IMG/VR virus record: IMGVR_UViG_3300033553_000061
Location: 1-59,433 of that record
Length of the DNA: 59,433 nucleotides
Origin: a virus
Strand: one strand, 5' to 3'
Made by a program: the position numbers and the translations under genes. Below are positions 1 through 7,003 of the stretch, piece after piece; position 1 is the stretch's first letter; each line of letters opens with the position of its first letter. Below the pieces are notes generated by a model. That model saw nothing but the letters and a program-made list of their open reading frames with translations. It was not told the DNA's origin and did no database searches.

Positions 1-244
1 CCCATATGGATTCGCCCCTATCATCTGGCCACCCATGCCCCCGCCCCTGATCAAGCGCGCCCCCCACGGCCACCCGCCACCATGAGTCAGGGATGGCCAC
101 GCCACCCGAAGAGATAAGCCCCGCCCCCACGCGCGCATGGATTCGCCCCTATCATCTGGCCACCCATGGCCACGCCCCCGCATTGAGCGCGCCCCGCCAC
201 CCACGCCGCCCCATGGCCACGCCACCCACGCCCCCGAGATGGCC
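1..244. repeat. Left-end C-rich direct repeats
   Basis: The left end has no convincing gene. A 32-base direct repeat is present at 6-37 and 137-168 (both begin ATGGATTCGCCCC). Between and after the copies are many short GGCCACGCC, CCATGGCC and CACGCCCCC words, very like the tandem array at 5877-6008. Short reading frames here have a composition imposed by the repeats and lack ribosome sites. The role is unknown; terminal or recombination repeats are possible. Confidence 0.7.
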
Positions 245-301
245 GCCCATTGTTTCGCGTTCCAGAACGCACTGTTGAATAGAACAAGGGGAGAACAGAT
301 A

Positions 302-395
302 GGCAACCTGTGGTTTGCCATATCCCTATGGCCTATATGCGAGATGACCCCCTAGCCCCCCTTATATCGCCGCTATGGGCAACCGTGGGTTTACC
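302..395. promoter_or_regulatory. Pair of operator-like inverted repeats
   Basis: Two related 18-base imperfect palindromes lie 76 bases apart: GGCAACCTGTGGTTTGCC at 302-319 and GGCAACCGTGGGTTTACC at 378-395. Each has GGCAACC and GGTTTRCC half-sites. They sit upstream of the promoter at 449-477 and look like binding sites for a dimeric regulator. No regulator is assigned. Apart from these, 245-448 holds nothing recognisable. Confidence 0.4.
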
Positions 396-448
396 ATGCC
401 CCCGCCCCCTGATGATTGTGACCATTGCGGGGCATGGTCTACTATCGG

Positions 449-477
449 TTGTCTATGTCATCGGGGGACGCTATATT
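449..477 (+). promoter_or_regulatory. Promoter of the left module
   Basis: TTGTCT (449-454) and TATATT (472-477) are separated by exactly 17 bases, a good sigma-70-type match in a gene-free stretch. It lies 48 bases before the first left-module start. A G5/C5 hairpin (486-490 with 500-504) and a strong ribosome site (AAGGATCAGACC, 513-524) follow. The 17-base spacer and TTGT start match the rightward promoter at 55433-55461. Confidence 0.6.
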
Positions 478-524
478 GCGTAGAGGGGGGCGATTCCGTC
501 CCCCGCTAACCGAAGGATCAGACC

Positions 525-761
525 ATGGCCAATCTTATGACCCTACGCCACGCCGCCGCGAAAGCCGCGCGCTATGCGAAAGTAGCAATCGGCGATTGTG
601 AATCCGCGCGCCGCTATGACTTGCCGCTAACCGCCGCCGCCGCCGCCATGCGCGCATGGGAACATTATGCAATCATGGCGAAGCTTAACCGCCATATCGC
701 CGCGCTTGAATTGCACGCAACCGAGTCGGCCATGCGTGCCGCAATCAACGGGGGCAAGTAA
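525..761 (+). CDS. Small Ala-rich helical protein, unknown
   Basis: First gene of the left module, 78 residues, about one third alanine, predicted almost wholly helical with regularly spaced Arg/Lys. No family recognised. The start is fixed by AAGGATCAGACC directly before ATG, a leader sequence repeated before the genes at 1203 and 3232. It lies one base before the next gene, so the two are probably co-translated. Codon choice (GCC/GCG for Ala, TTG for Leu) matches the rest of the left module and differs from the main phage genes. Probably an early accessory protein; that is inference only. Confidence 0.6.
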   Translation: MANLMTLRHAAAKAARYAKVAIGDCESARRYDLPLTAAAAAMRAWEHYAIMAKLNRHIAALELHATESAMRAAINGGK

Positions 762-762
762 C

Positions 763-885
763 ATGGAATTTATCAACGCCGCCCCCGGCTTCGCTGACCT
801 AGCACGCGACTTTATCGTGGCCGATATGGCTCGCGCGCTTATCATATCTGCAATCATGCTTGGCGCATTGCTTCGCATCATCTGA
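763..885 (+). CDS. 40-residue putative membrane peptide
   Basis: A 40-residue frame beginning one base after the preceding stop. The N-terminal half is amphipathic (MEFINAAPGFADLARDF) and the C-terminal half is a hydrophobic helix (ALIISAIMLGALLRII), so it is probably a single-pass membrane peptide. There is no strong independent ribosome site, and translation is likely coupled to the upstream gene. Length and hydrophobicity recall small phage inner-membrane or superinfection-exclusion peptides, but nothing identifies it as one. Confidence 0.5.
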   Translation: MEFINAAPGFADLARDFIVADMARALIISAIMLGALLRII

Positions 886-905
886 CCCCCGAAGAGGAAA
901 ACATC

Positions 906-1133
906 ATGACATTTATAGGCATATTTACCGAAGACGGTTTAGACGGAATCGCCGCCACGGAATCCGGCTTTAACAAGGAACGCCGCGACTTGATCAAAAT
1001 GGGGTTTACCGTGAAAGCATATCGCACAACGGACGAAAGCGAATTGCACGCGATTCATGATTGGATCAGGGATGGCCGAAGCTTCGCAACTGCCCGGGCG
1101 CGCGTAGAGTCTGGCCAGTTTGCCCCCGATTGA
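906..1133 (+). CDS. Unknown 75-residue protein
   Basis: A small soluble protein of mixed alpha/beta pattern, with a hydrophobic N-terminal strand (MTFIGIFTEDGLDGI) followed by charged helices. The start is supported by GAAGAGGAAAACATC just before ATG, close to the leader used at 4658. No domain recognised. It is followed by a strong hairpin (1146-1163) and the repeated leader of the next gene, so it may end a short translational unit. Confidence 0.55.
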   Translation: MTFIGIFTEDGLDGIAATESGFNKERRDLIKMGFTVKAYRTTDESELHAIHDWIRDGRSFATARARVESGQFAPD

Positions 1134-1145
1134 TTGCATCGCTTA

Positions 1146-1205
1146 GGGGCGGAACGCCGCCCCCTTGCCATGCAATCCCGCATGATACCAAAGGATCAGA
1201 CCATG
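1146..1205 (+). promoter_or_regulatory. Leader repeat copy 1: two hairpins plus ribosome site
   Basis: A GC hairpin (GGGGCGG, loop AACG, CCGCCCC; 1146-1163) is followed by a second inverted repeat (CATGC, loop AATCCC, GCATG; 1169-1184), then AAGGATCAGACC and the ATG at 1203. Bases 1155-1205 are identical to 3184-3234, a 51-base exact repeat. The shared part contains the ribosome site, so it is probably a common 5' leader controlling translation or transcript stability. Confidence 0.6.
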
Positions 1206-1394
1206 AACCAATCCGCCCCTCTTCGCTTTAAGATGATTGCAACCGTAGACGGGGGCACCCGTCTTGTGCGCGCCCCCGTGGCCATGGCGCGGGGCTCCTA
1301 TCCATTATGGGCGGCCATGGTGGAACGCCGCCCCGCTAACGCATTGCTTCGCGACATTGAAGACTCCGAAGCCGCTAACGCAATCTTTAACTGA
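1203..1394 (+). CDS. Unknown 63-residue protein
   Basis: Small protein starting at the ATG directly after the repeated leader. An in-frame upstream ATG at 1170 would add MQSRMIPKDQT, but that segment is the leader repeat and is better read as untranslated. The sequence has a strand-rich start (RFKMIATVDGGTRLVRAP) and an acidic, Ala/Asn-rich end. No family recognised. It ends 25 bases before the large gene at 1420. Confidence 0.5.
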   Translation: MNQSAPLRFKMIATVDGGTRLVRAPVAMARGSYPLWAAMVERRPANALLRDIEDSEAANAIFN

Positions 1395-1419
1395 TCAGCA
1401 AAAAGAAGGAAAACAGACC

Positions 1420-2934
1420 ATGACTCAGACAGTATTTAATAACCGCATGGTGGCGCATGTTTGGGCGCAACAGTCGCAAGAATCCGGGCGAAGCAATAAC
1501 GGCCAATTCTATTTTGAGGGGCGCGCAATCTATTCCTATGGCCGCCACTATATCGCCGGTTACGCTTTGCCCCTGCAAAACGGAAAACACCTATTCCTTG
1601 TAAACGCCGATAAATATTCCCCCACAACCGGCAAACATACAAATTACGTCTATTATGCGATTCCGGGCGCGGCGTATAGCGTCCCCAATCTAACCGAATT
1701 GGCAAGCATGATGGAATCGGGGCTCAATGCGTGGGACTACCACGCCGCGCCCGGCGGCCACACCCGCCCCGTAAAACGCCCCGCCACCATGGCGGAACGC
1801 CGGGCGGCTTTGCCAGCTATCAAGCGCGCAATGCTTGCCGGATGGCCGGGCGATTCCTTGGCGTCTTCAATCCTTGCAGCGTTTGGCCAGCGAAGCCCCG
1901 AGACCATGGCCGCCACCATGGGGCGCAAAGTCATCAGCGAAGCAAAGCGCGAAGAGGAACGCCGGGCGAAATATGCTAGGGACCTAAATGCGCGCGCCGC
2001 GAAACATTTTGCCGCGAAAAGCCCCGCTGAAGTGCGCGCCACCATTAGCGCAATCCTTGCCCGTCATCAGGGGCAATGGGGGCGCGATAAATTAGGCGAT
2101 GAAAGCCGCGAAGCATTGCAATGTATCAAAGAAGCGAAAGCGCGGGGCTGGACTCGTATCCATGCCAAGCTAACAAGACGCCGCGCCATGATACGCGCCG
2201 CAATTGCGGACTATGACAACCGGGCGGCCATGGCCCATAGGCAAGCCTCAAAGCGCGAAGCAATCGGGCGATTCCGCGAAGCCGCGCGCAATTGCACGCG
2301 ACTTACAACGGGGCTGGAATCGGCGAAGCTTGCCGGTGATGATAACCCCGCCACGCGCGCCGATTGGTGGCGCAATCTAGGCGATGCGGTAGACTCCATC
2401 TTGCGCCACCATAGCCCCGCCCCCGCCACGGTTTCACGGTTGCACGCAATCCGCGAAGCCGCGCGGATTAAAGCCGCTGAAGAGCGCGAAGCCGCTACCG
2501 CCGCGCGCTACGCCGCTGAAGAGGAAAAGCGCGCGGCTTGGATCAGGGGCGAAGCCGGAAACCATAATGCCCGGCTAAGCGATAAACGGGGGGGCGCATT
2601 GCTTCGCGCCGCTGATGTAGAACGCGACGAATCCGGTGTCATCATCGGGGGCGTTCTGCAAACAAGTCATGGTGCAGCCGTTCCTCTCACCCACGCATTG
2701 CGAGTCTTCGCGTTCCTGCGTCATTGCCGCGCCACGGGGGCGGGATGGCATAGCAATGGCCGCGCGCTTCGCGTGGGGCACTTTCACGTTGATAGCGTGG
2801 CGGCCAATGGTGACTTTGTGGCCGGTTGTCATCGGATCAATTGGGGCGAAGTGGAACGCATTGCGGATTCATTGAATATCTTTGAAACCGTAACCGCTGA
2901 AGACACGACGGAATCTAGCAGGGGGGCGGCTTGA
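1420..2934 (+). CDS. Large Ala/Arg-rich left-module protein, unknown
   Basis: 504 residues, the largest left-module product. The first ~120 residues look globular, with many Tyr and Gly (YFEGRAIYSYGRHYIAGYAL). Residues ~125-410 are long charged helices very rich in Ala, Arg and Glu, likely coiled coil. The last ~90 residues are again globular. The start is chosen because AAGAAGGAAAACAGACC stands just before ATG 1420; longer in-frame extensions run through the preceding gene. GANTC sites occur about every 126 bases. No family recognised; a DNA-binding or structural early protein is conceivable. Confidence 0.65.
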   Translation: MTQTVFNNRMVAHVWAQQSQESGRSNNGQFYFEGRAIYSYGRHYIAGYALPLQNGKHLFLVNADKYSPTTGKHTNYVYYAIPGAAYSVPNLTELASMMESGLNAWDYHAAPGGHTRPVKRPATMAERRAALPAIKRAMLAGWPGDSLASSILAAFGQRSPETMAATMGRKVISEAKREEERRAKYARDLNARAAKHFAAKSPAEVRATISAILARHQGQWGRDKLGDESREALQCIKEAKARGWTRIHAKLTRRRAMIRAAIADYDNRAAMAHRQASKREAIGRFREAARNCTRLTTGLESAKLAGDDNPATRADWWRNLGDAVDSILRHHSPAPATVSRLHAIREAARIKAAEEREAATAARYAAEEEKRAAWIRGEAGNHNARLSDKRGGALLRAADVERDESGVIIGGVLQTSHGAAVPLTHALRVFAFLRHCRATGAGWHSNGRALRVGHFHVDSVAANGDFVAGCHRINWGEVERIADSLNIFETVTAEDTTESSRGAA

Positions 2935-3161
2935 TGCGTAGCGTCTCTTCAAATATCGGCACGCTAACAATCTTGAATCGGTTGCCTAGCAGTCGCCACG
3001 GAAACCCGCGCTTTCTGCTATATATCGCCGGTTTCCATTGCGTAACCGCGCCGGATTCCCCCCTTGGATATTCCGTCATGAACATGGATGGCAAAGAAGT
3101 TCGCGCTACAATCGGGGTCTATTATGGCCGCGCTACTCTCAACACGGTTGAACTGGCCTAA
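2934..3161 (+). CDS. Unknown 75-residue protein
   Basis: The ATG overlaps the TGA of the large gene (TGATG), the usual sign of translational coupling. The product is basic at its N-terminus and then strand-rich (FLLYIAGFHCVTAP, YSVMNMDGKEVRATIGVYYG). No domain recognised. It is followed directly by the second leader repeat, which restarts translation of the next gene. Confidence 0.5.
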   Translation: MRSVSSNIGTLTILNRLPSSRHGNPRFLLYIAGFHCVTAPDSPLGYSVMNMDGKEVRATIGVYYGRATLNTVELA

Positions 3162-3173
3162 GATTGTATATCG

Positions 3174-3234
3174 GGGGGCGGCGCGCCGCCCCCTTGCCAT
3201 GCAATCCCGCATGATACCAAAGGATCAGACCATG
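3174..3234 (+). promoter_or_regulatory. Leader repeat copy 2
   Basis: A perfect 20-base palindrome (3174-3193, GGGGGCGGCG and its complement) is followed by the CATGC/GCATG inverted repeat (3198-3213) and AAGGATCAGACC before ATG 3232. Bases 3184-3234 match 1155-1205 exactly. The upstream hairpin is conserved in structure although its sequence outside the repeat differs from copy 1, which argues that the hairpin matters. Confidence 0.6.
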
Positions 3235-3432
3235 TTTAAAAATATTGATCGTATAGGCGACTCGTTATTGTTCCATAATGGTGATGATGGGCCATGCTTC
3301 GCACTATCGGGCGAAGCCGCGCGGGGGCTTGCATTGGCAATTATTGACGGGGCTGATGATATTGAATCAACGTCTTTTGACAATTCCGATTGGCCCGGCG
3401 TTATATTGAACCTGAGCGGGGGCAAAAAGTAA
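3232..3432 (+). CDS. Unknown acidic 66-residue protein
   Basis: Starts at the ATG ending the second leader repeat and stops at TAA 3430-3432, whose last base is the first base of the next ATG. The product is acidic, with a GDDGPCFALSGE turn and an Ile/Asp-rich middle (ALAIIDGADDIEST). No family recognised. The tight overlap with the next gene points to a small coupled unit running to about 4628. Confidence 0.55.
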   Translation: MFKNIDRIGDSLLFHNGDDGPCFALSGEAARGLALAIIDGADDIESTSFDNSDWPGVILNLSGGKK

Positions 3433-3620
3433 TGGATATTGAAACCAAACGATTTAGAATCCGAAGCGCGCCGGGCGCGGGATTCTATCTGACAAAAAAG
3501 GCAACCGGCGATATTGAATTTATATCACAAGCCCCGAGTGCAAACCGGCTTGCCATGATAACGGAATCGCAATTTGATCGCGAAGCCGCTGAAGCAATGG
3601 AGTCGGGCGCATGGAATTGA
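3432..3620 (+). CDS. Unknown 62-residue protein
   Basis: ATG overlaps the preceding TAA (TAATG). The product is small and of mixed structure (RFRIRSAPGAGFYLTKKATG) with an acidic C-terminal helix. The next gene starts inside its last ten bases. No function can be proposed; synteny only places it in the left-module accessory cluster. Confidence 0.5.
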   Translation: MDIETKRFRIRSAPGAGFYLTKKATGDIEFISQAPSANRLAMITESQFDREAAEAMESGAWN

Positions 3621-4156
3621 AACCGCATTTTATGATCAGCGAATCCGATGGCGGCCTATATGATACGCGCGCCCCGAATTGGTCCCACGCCCCATTGCGC
3701 CCGGACTATGCGCGGCACTTCACAACCATTGAAACCGCCGCCCAATTCAAAGCAACAATTCGCGCGGGCGGCTATGCTTGGCCGGGCGGCTATTCCTTGG
3801 CGCTATATTGCGCTGATGGCGGCGCGCTTTGTTTCGATTGCGGGCGCAAAGAGGCGCGGGCGATTCTGGACTCCATCATGACGGATTGCCGGGACGGTTG
3901 GCGCGTCATTGGTTGCGGCGTGGAATATGACGGCGAAGAATCCGGCGTCAATTGCGACCATTGCGGCGCGGCTATCAGCGAAGCCTCCGAAGAGGATTCA
4001 TGCCCATGGGAAATTGTGTTTCACCATGGGGGCGGATGGCGCGCTATTCGTAACGGGGCGGCCACGGATTCCGATGTCACAGAATATTGCGCAACCGAAA
4101 CCGAAGCGCGCGAAGCCGGGCGCGAAGCATGGGGGGACTCAACAGATGACAATTGA
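3611..4156 (+). CDS. Cys-rich putative zinc-binding protein
   Basis: 181 residues. Cysteine pairs CFDCGRKEA (near residue 77) and CDHCGAAI (near residue 116) look like zinc-knuckle ligands. The region between them is GCGVEYDGEESG, and the C-terminus is acidic and Glu-rich. The zinc motif points to nucleic-acid or protein binding; the specific role is unknown. It starts within the previous gene and overlaps the next by 11 bases. GANTC sites are very dense here and in the next gene (20 counted in 3600-4680). Confidence 0.6.
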   Translation: MELKPHFMISESDGGLYDTRAPNWSHAPLRPDYARHFTTIETAAQFKATIRAGGYAWPGGYSLALYCADGGALCFDCGRKEARAILDSIMTDCRDGWRVIGCGVEYDGEESGVNCDHCGAAISEASEEDSCPWEIVFHHGGGWRAIRNGAATDSDVTEYCATETEAREAGREAWGDSTDDN

Positions 4157-4628
4157 TTACATTCCCGAGAATTTAGAATTATGGAAAACGCCGGACTCAT
4201 GGTTTGGGACGCCGTGGAACGGTTACTATGTTTTTTTGGGACGCCATAGGGATTCTGATGACTTGTCCGAATCCAATTACCATTGCGCATTGCGTGAATT
4301 GGGCGGCGAATCCGAAACCGTTGTTACCGTATGCGAGTCGCATTGGGCAGTCGGGTGGATTGAATGGATTGCGATTCATAAGAGCGATTCAAAGTCTCTC
4401 GCAATCGCTGATGACTTGGCGGGGGCGTTGTCTGATTATCCCGTATTGGATGAAACCGACTTTTCCAAACGGGAATGGGAATCGGTTTGCACCAATTGGG
4501 AAAGCGATTCAATTGGAGACCGAGTCGAGAATCTTAGACGGTGCCGCATGTCAATTTTTCAAGCGCGCCGGGATTATTTCCCATCTGATGACTCGGGCAA
4601 TTTGTTCGAAATTTACCGCTCATATTGA
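4146..4628 (+). CDS. Unknown Trp-rich 160-residue protein
   Basis: Starts at ATG 4146 inside the end of the previous gene. Notable for many Trp residues (LELWKTPDSWFGTPWNGYY; SHWAVGWIEWIAIH), acidic overall, with a mostly helical C-terminal part. No family recognised. Local composition is more AT-rich than the neighbours and has the highest GANTC density in the window. An upstream in-frame extension exists but runs through the previous gene without a ribosome site. Confidence 0.55.
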   Translation: MTIDYIPENLELWKTPDSWFGTPWNGYYVFLGRHRDSDDLSESNYHCALRELGGESETVVTVCESHWAVGWIEWIAIHKSDSKSLAIADDLAGALSDYPVLDETDFSKREWESVCTNWESDSIGDRVENLRRCRMSIFQARRDYFPSDDSGNLFEIYRSY

Positions 4629-4657
4629 GCCCCACAACCGAAGAGGAAAACAGACCG

Positions 4658-5671
4658 ATGACTAAGTTTTTTGAGACTTTCAAAGCCGCGCGCCGCAATG
4701 CCCCTAGCTTCGCCGCGCAAGGATATAAGACTCAACCATATAAGGGGGCGGACTATTCCGGCCCTGATGATGGAATCGGATTCGCCGCCTATGCCAAGCG
4801 CAAGGCAACCGCGCTTTGTTATGCTGATGTAACGGCCAGAGACGCAGCCGAATCCGCGCGCGACGAATTGAGCGAAGCATACCGGGCGCATGGGTCAGGA
4901 ACGCCGGAACATAAAGCCGCGCTTGCAAAATTGAACGCCGCCGAATCCGCTGCCCGGCTTGCAAGCCGCGCCACCTATGGCCACGCCACGGGGGGCAATG
5001 GTGCCGCTGATTGGTTGCGTTATGTCGGGCGGGTTATGCCTGATGGCGGGGGGCGGCGCGGCGCGTGGGACCATGGCGGCGATTGCGGATGGTACACTGA
5101 CCCCCACGGGGGCGTTTTTAATGATGGCTCTGGCCTATGTTATGGCGTTGTTTATCAGCTAACCGGCAAAGATGGCAAAGCGCGCTTTGTGGCGGGATTC
5201 CAGTTTGGTGGCGTAGACGGGGGACCTAGCCTTGATCTGGCCACCATTTACGAATCCGGCGAAGAGGGGGCTGATTACGATTCCGCCGAAGATTCCGGCG
5301 TGGTCATCGCCGCCGATGATATGGCGAAGAAAGCCGCCGAAGAGGAGAAGGAATATCAAACCGCATGGCGCGCCGGATCAGACTACGCCGAAGCCGCCGA
5401 AGACGTGGGGACGCTACGCCGCGAAGCATTGGCCATATTGAAAGAACGCCGCGAAGCCGCCACAACCGGCCCGGCTTTTCCGGCTTTGTGCGATGCAATC
5501 CGGGGGCGCGTGGAATCCTTGCGCGAAGAGATGGCCGAAGCGCGCGAAAAAATGTCCGAATTGGCCGCCGGTGACTATGGCGAATTGATATTCTGGCCGG
5601 GCGAAGAGCGACTCCAATCCGCATTTTGCGAGGGGGCGGGGCTTGATAAAATGCCGGGTGCTTCGGCTTGA
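4658..5671 (+). CDS. Unknown 337-residue left-module protein
   Basis: ATG 4658 follows GAAGAGGAAAACAGACCG, the same leader type as 906 and 1420. The N-terminal ~110 residues are Ala-rich helices. The middle (about 125-205) is Gly-rich and probably globular (GGDCGWYTDPHGGVFNDGSG, then FVAGFQFGGVDGG). The C-terminal ~120 residues are charged helix with coiled-coil character (KERREAATTG, REEMAEAREKMSELAAGD). No family recognised. It ends by overlapping a small membrane-peptide frame. Confidence 0.6.
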   Translation: MTKFFETFKAARRNAPSFAAQGYKTQPYKGADYSGPDDGIGFAAYAKRKATALCYADVTARDAAESARDELSEAYRAHGSGTPEHKAALAKLNAAESAARLASRATYGHATGGNGAADWLRYVGRVMPDGGGRRGAWDHGGDCGWYTDPHGGVFNDGSGLCYGVVYQLTGKDGKARFVAGFQFGGVDGGPSLDLATIYESGEEGADYDSAEDSGVVIAADDMAKKAAEEEKEYQTAWRAGSDYAEAAEDVGTLRREALAILKERREAATTGPAFPALCDAIRGRVESLREEMAEAREKMSELAAGDYGELIFWPGEERLQSAFCEGAGLDKMPGASA

Positions 5672-5811
5672 ATCCGGCACGCGCCGCCGGGCGCATCATC
5701 GCCGCTATCATCATGGCCGCCGCTATCATCGGGGCCATGGTGGACTCGGTGTATTGGTTGCCATGGGGCTTTGCTTTCGCGGCTTTGTTCTGGAATGTTT
5801 CGCCGGATTAG
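5668..5811 (+). CDS. 47-residue putative membrane peptide (TTG start)
   Basis: A short frame whose TTG start overlaps the previous TGA (TTGA). It encodes two hydrophobic segments, RIIAAIIMAAAIIGAMV and LPWGFAFAALFWNV, separated by a short polar turn, as in a two-helix membrane peptide. An internal ATG at 5713 would leave most of the hydrophobic part. It is the last gene before the terminator at 5837. Size and topology would suit a holin-like or membrane-stress peptide, but there is no proof. Confidence 0.45.
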   Translation: MNPARAAGRIIAAIIMAAAIIGAMVDSVYWLPWGFAFAALFWNVSPD

Positions 5812-5836
5812 ACGCCGCCCCATAACGCCACCCATG

Positions 5837-5870
5837 GCCCCCGCTAAGCGATTGGCGGGGGCTTTGCTTT
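5837..5870 (+). terminator. Rho-independent terminator of the left module
   Basis: A perfect 8-bp stem (GCCCCCGC 5837-5844, GCGGGGGC 5855-5862) with a 10-base loop is followed by TTTGCTTT. It closes the rightward left-module genes just after the 47-residue frame. Confidence 0.8.
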
Positions 5871-5876
5871 GCCCGA

Positions 5877-6008
5877 TGGCCACGCCCCTGCGCCCCTAGC
5901 TGGCCACGCCCCTGCGCCGCCACGCCACGCCCCTGCGCCCCTAGCTGGCCACGCCACGCCCCTAGCTGGCCACGCCCCTGCGCCCCTAGCTGGCCACGCC
6001 ACGCCCCC
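5877..6008. repeat. C-rich tandem repeat array
   Basis: Five irregular units begin at 5877, 5901, 5946, 5967 and 5991, each starting TGGCCACGCC; most end CCCCTAGC. Unit length is about 21-45 bases, with internal CACGCC duplications. The same words fill the left end (1-244), so the left module is bracketed by related repeats. A long leftward reading frame across the array is a composition artefact. Confidence 0.8.
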
Positions 6009-6015
6009 AAAAAAT

Positions 6016-6057
6016 TAGGTCAGCATTGCTGTCTTATAATAGGTCAGCATCCCTGTC
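6016..6057. repeat. Iteron-like direct repeat TAGGTCAGCAT..CTGTC
   Basis: Two 18-base copies (6016-6033 and 6040-6057) share TAGGTCAGCAT, two variable bases, then CTGTC, with a period of 24. The core ATAGGTCAGC occurs once more in reverse at the right end (59405-59414). They lie within a gene-free stretch (5812-6374). Iteron or regulator binding is possible. Confidence 0.5.
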
Positions 6058-6152
6058 CTAAAAATCCGCTTGATTGACGGTGTGCTTTCAGTTGACATTG
6101 GAACCTGTTACCAAAGCCACGGGTTGATTTGAGAAGGGAATTTTTTCGACAT

Positions 6153-6223
6153 GCTACTTTGCCAACCCAGCCCGATGCAAAATTCCAGCTACTTTGCCGA
6201 CTCAGCCCGTTGCAAAAATTCCA
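6153..6223. repeat. Head-to-tail 35/36-base direct repeat
   Basis: Copy 1 (6153-6187) and copy 2 (6188-6223) both read GCTACTTTGCC, then a C-rich middle, then TGCAAAATTCCA, with a few substitutions and one extra A. The copies abut exactly. No coding sense was found. The rest of 6058-6374 holds a possible CCCGGC/GCCGGG hairpin near 6319-6344 and no clear promoter. Confidence 0.6.
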
Positions 6224-6374
6224 CGGCGCGGGCCAAAATCAGACCGCTCGTAAACCGCTCGACACTATGCTATGCTGCCGCTATTAACCCAGATCAGGTC
6301 CGGGCGGCAGGCCCGGCTCTACTCGATTTGGAAGGCCGGGAGCCGTCGAGCAGATGAAACACCCGGAGCCTGAC

Positions 6375-6860
6375 ATGGTACACAGAATGACGACATGGAC
6401 CTTGAACGCGGTACTGGCCACAATGGCTGCGACTGCTGTTTTCCTCCCAGCCCCCGACGAGATCAGAAAGGCGATTCAGTACAATCGACAGCCTGTCCAG
6501 CTTGAACTCGAAAGCCTCGGCCCCGAGGTCATAGGGACCACAGCCAGAGACGATCTGAGCGCCGCTTCGGTCGAGGTCCGCTTTCCCCCAGCAGTAGATT
6601 GCCTCAAGTCTGACGGCACCTTGACCCCCAACGACATCGAACGGTGCGTGCCCGGCATGGTCGATAAGGTCAAGAGTTTCGACCGCAAGGCATTGGCCCG
6701 GATGAACTTCGGACAAACCGTCTATCCCAACCCCACCATCGAAGAGACCCGGCTTGCCGTGATCAACCTGTGCCGGGCGAACTGGTCAGCCAACAGGATC
6801 ACAGGGCCACACCCAAACACCGATGATTGCAGGTCAATGACAGTAGGTGTTGCCTACTGA
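6375..6860 (+). CDS. Exported or membrane-anchored unknown protein
   Basis: 161 residues from ATG 6375, chosen because CGGAG stands 7 bases upstream; ATG 6354 lacks a site. A hydrophobic stretch near residues 8-25 (TLNAVLATMAATAVFLP) acts as a signal or anchor, followed by a soluble part with four Cys (DCLKSD, ERCVPG, LCRANW, DDCRSM), which suggests disulphides in the periplasm. No family recognised. Possible roles are envelope modification or superinfection exclusion. A hairpin overlaps the stop codon. Confidence 0.6.
   Translation: MVHRMTTWTLNAVLATMAATAVFLPAPDEIRKAIQYNRQPVQLELESLGPEVIGTTARDDLSAASVEVRFPPAVDCLKSDGTLTPNDIERCVPGMVDKVKSFDRKALARMNFGQTVYPNPTIEETRLAVINLCRANWSANRITGPHPNTDDCRSMTVGVAY
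6841..6859 (+). other. Stop-codon hairpin
   Basis: CAGTAGG and CCTACTG form a perfect 7-bp stem with loop TGTTG, spanning the end of the exported-protein gene (TGA 6858-6860). There is no T-run behind it, so it is more likely a transcript-end stabiliser than a true terminator. Confidence 0.45.
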
Positions 6861-6899
6861 CCTATTTCGGGCTAGTTTCCTACTTGTCAGGAGACTGAG

Positions 6900-6995
6900 A
6901 TGCGTGGTCCCATACCATCGCAGAGGCGGATTTGCTACCGGGTCTGGTCCCCCGGAAAACGAATCCGCCTCATTCGTTTCAATGAATCCGCGTAA
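6900..6995 (+). CDS. Possible 31-residue basic peptide
   Basis: A short frame with a very good ribosome site: AGGAGACTGAG then ATG, nearly the same as the AGGAGACTGAA before the gene at 16098. The product is basic, MRGPIPSQRRICYRVWSPGK plus eleven residues. It lies alone between the exported-protein gene and the promoter at 7075. It may be a real small protein or a leader peptide; the ribosome site is the only evidence. Confidence 0.35.
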   Translation: MRGPIPSQRRICYRVWSPGKRIRLIRFNESA

Positions 6996-7003
6996 ACGAA
7001 TCC

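Noticed and set aside
5726-6010. Leftward frame of about 94 residues with Gly/Gln/Arg repeats
   Set aside because: It reads through the C-rich tandem array; the peptide repeats are caused by DNA repeats and there is no ribosome site.
6151-6357. Rightward frame of 68 residues
   Set aside because: It spans the abutting 35/36-base repeats, has no well-spaced ribosome site and no protein-like pattern.
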